From contig NZ_CDDB01000087.1 in assembly GCF_000820105.1 (NCBI RefSeq), positions 1-63,695 on the forward strand: a stretch of DNA of 63,695 nucleotides, in the 5' to 3' direction. Made by a program: the position numbers and the translations under genes. Below the pieces are notes generated by a model that was given only the letters and a program-made list of their open reading frames with translations, was not told where the DNA came from and made no database searches. Shown here in pieces: positions 63,430-63,695 of the stretch (position 1 is the stretch's first letter; each line of letters starts with the position of its first letter). This stretch comes from Aeromonas schubertii (GTDB taxonomy: Bacteria; Pseudomonadota; Gammaproteobacteria; Enterobacterales; Aeromonadaceae).

Positions 63430-63695
63430 TTAATCCTTCCGCTTAGGTTTTGCCTCCCTACGCTCAAACTTCACTTCGGGGTAGCGCTCCTCTAGGAGCT
63501 CGTACAAGGCATTAAGCACCTGCACTCGCCCCTTGCACTTGAGGCTATACGTCCAGGCTTTCAGCCGCGCTTCCTCACAGGGGCCGAAATGGTTGATGAA
63601 TAAAACCCTGAATAAGTCCCAGAGCTCATCAGTGGTGTAGATGGCTTTGATCTGCCGGAGTTTGTTCTTGGCGAACTGATCTAACCCACCCTCGA
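63430..63695 (-). CDS. Hypothetical protein, C-terminal 87 residues (partial)
   Basis: Open to the right edge; the stop is at 63432-63430 with a strong terminator after it, so this is a real transcribed gene end. The peptide is helical and charged: 'KNKLRQIKAIYTTDELWDLF', 'GPCEEARLKAWTYSLKCKG', 'ALYELLEERYPEVKFERRE', ending in a Lys/Arg-rich tail. I do not recognise it. Codon choice (GTG, TTA, CTA, AGG) is less GC-biased than neighbouring genes, suggesting acquired DNA, possibly a phage or island gene. Confidence 0.7.
   Translation of the reverse strand, partial: EGGLDQFAKNKLRQIKAIYTTDELWDLFRVLFINHFGPCEEARLKAWTYSLKCKGRVQVLNALYELLEERYPEVKFERREAKPKRKD

Noticed and set aside
63192-63467. 91-codon minus-strand frame near the right edge
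   Set aside because: It contains the intrinsic terminator of the upstream gene and overlaps that gene's end; no recognisable protein.
1-63695. CRISPR arrays, insertion sequences, rRNA genes
   Set aside because: Looked for regular direct repeats, transposase-like frames with terminal inverted repeats, and rRNA segments; none seen.

Overview
The window (about 63.7 kb, GC-rich, no insertion sequences or CRISPR seen) is chromosomal DNA of a gammaproteobacterium, most probably Aeromonas. The amoCEBFAGH-type siderophore locus with an fstC-like receptor is the arrangement known for amonabactin in Aeromonas. The housekeeping blocks (lolCDE, minCDE-ycgL-ycgN, dsbB-nhaB-fadR, yeaG-yeaH-ycgB, thrS-infC-rpmI-rplT, yjcH-actP) are typical of that order. 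All family assignments were made by eye from translated sequence and motifs; no database search was run.

Layout. 1-2.7 kb: the 3' end of a giant RTX adhesin gene (type I secretion) and a small unknown gene. 2.8-3.5 kb: a periplasmic SIMPL/YggE protein. 3.5-27.5 kb: a catecholate siderophore island. It holds a Fur-box-preceded DAHP synthase, a siderophore-interacting reductase, the biosynthetic run amoC-E-B-F-A-G-H, a periplasmic binding protein, an EntD-type PPTase, and a minus-strand operon MFS exporter-TonB receptor-FepD-FepG-FepC. 27.7-37 kb: nfo, mfd with a PilZ-like gene, lolCDE, yfbR, yccF. 37-43 kb: minCDE, ycgL, ycgN, dsbB, nhaB, fadR. 43-49 kb: ycgB-yeaH-yeaG, an intergenic region with a candidate small RNA and a perfect CRP site, a Sel1-repeat gene and a tiny gene. 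49.5-52.7 kb: thrS-infC-rpmI-rplT. 52.8-63 kb: ybiT, yjcH-actP, an exonuclease and a DUF294/CBS/cNMP gene, a crotonase, an AGCS symporter, a GNAT gene and mtfA. 63.1 kb to the end: tRNA-Asn, a short copy of the tRNA 3' end, and the 3' end of an unknown gene that may mark the edge of an integrated element.

How the siderophore genes work together. The DAHP synthase raises chorismate supply. AmoC, AmoB and AmoA convert chorismate to 2,3-dihydroxybenzoate (DHB). AmoE loads DHB onto the aryl-carrier domain of AmoB. AmoF (C-A-T), AmoG (docking-C-A-T-E) and the free-standing A-domain AmoH build the peptide, and the PPTase primes the carriers. Hand-read specificity codes suggest lysine (AmoF), an unassigned residue, by elimination aromatic (AmoG), and glycine (AmoH), which matches amonabactin composition. 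The MFS protein probably exports the product; the TonB receptor, the binding protein and the FepDGC-type ABC transporter bring back the ferric form; the SIP protein releases the iron. Fur-like boxes lie in front of four of these transcription units, with a weaker candidate at a fifth.

The points most worth follow-up are the non-colinear, thioesterase-less assembly line, the iron-controlled DAHP synthase, a candidate roughly 118-nt small RNA near 48.3-48.4 kb, the AUA start codon of infC, and the tRNA-Asn 3'-end duplication at 63.16 kb.
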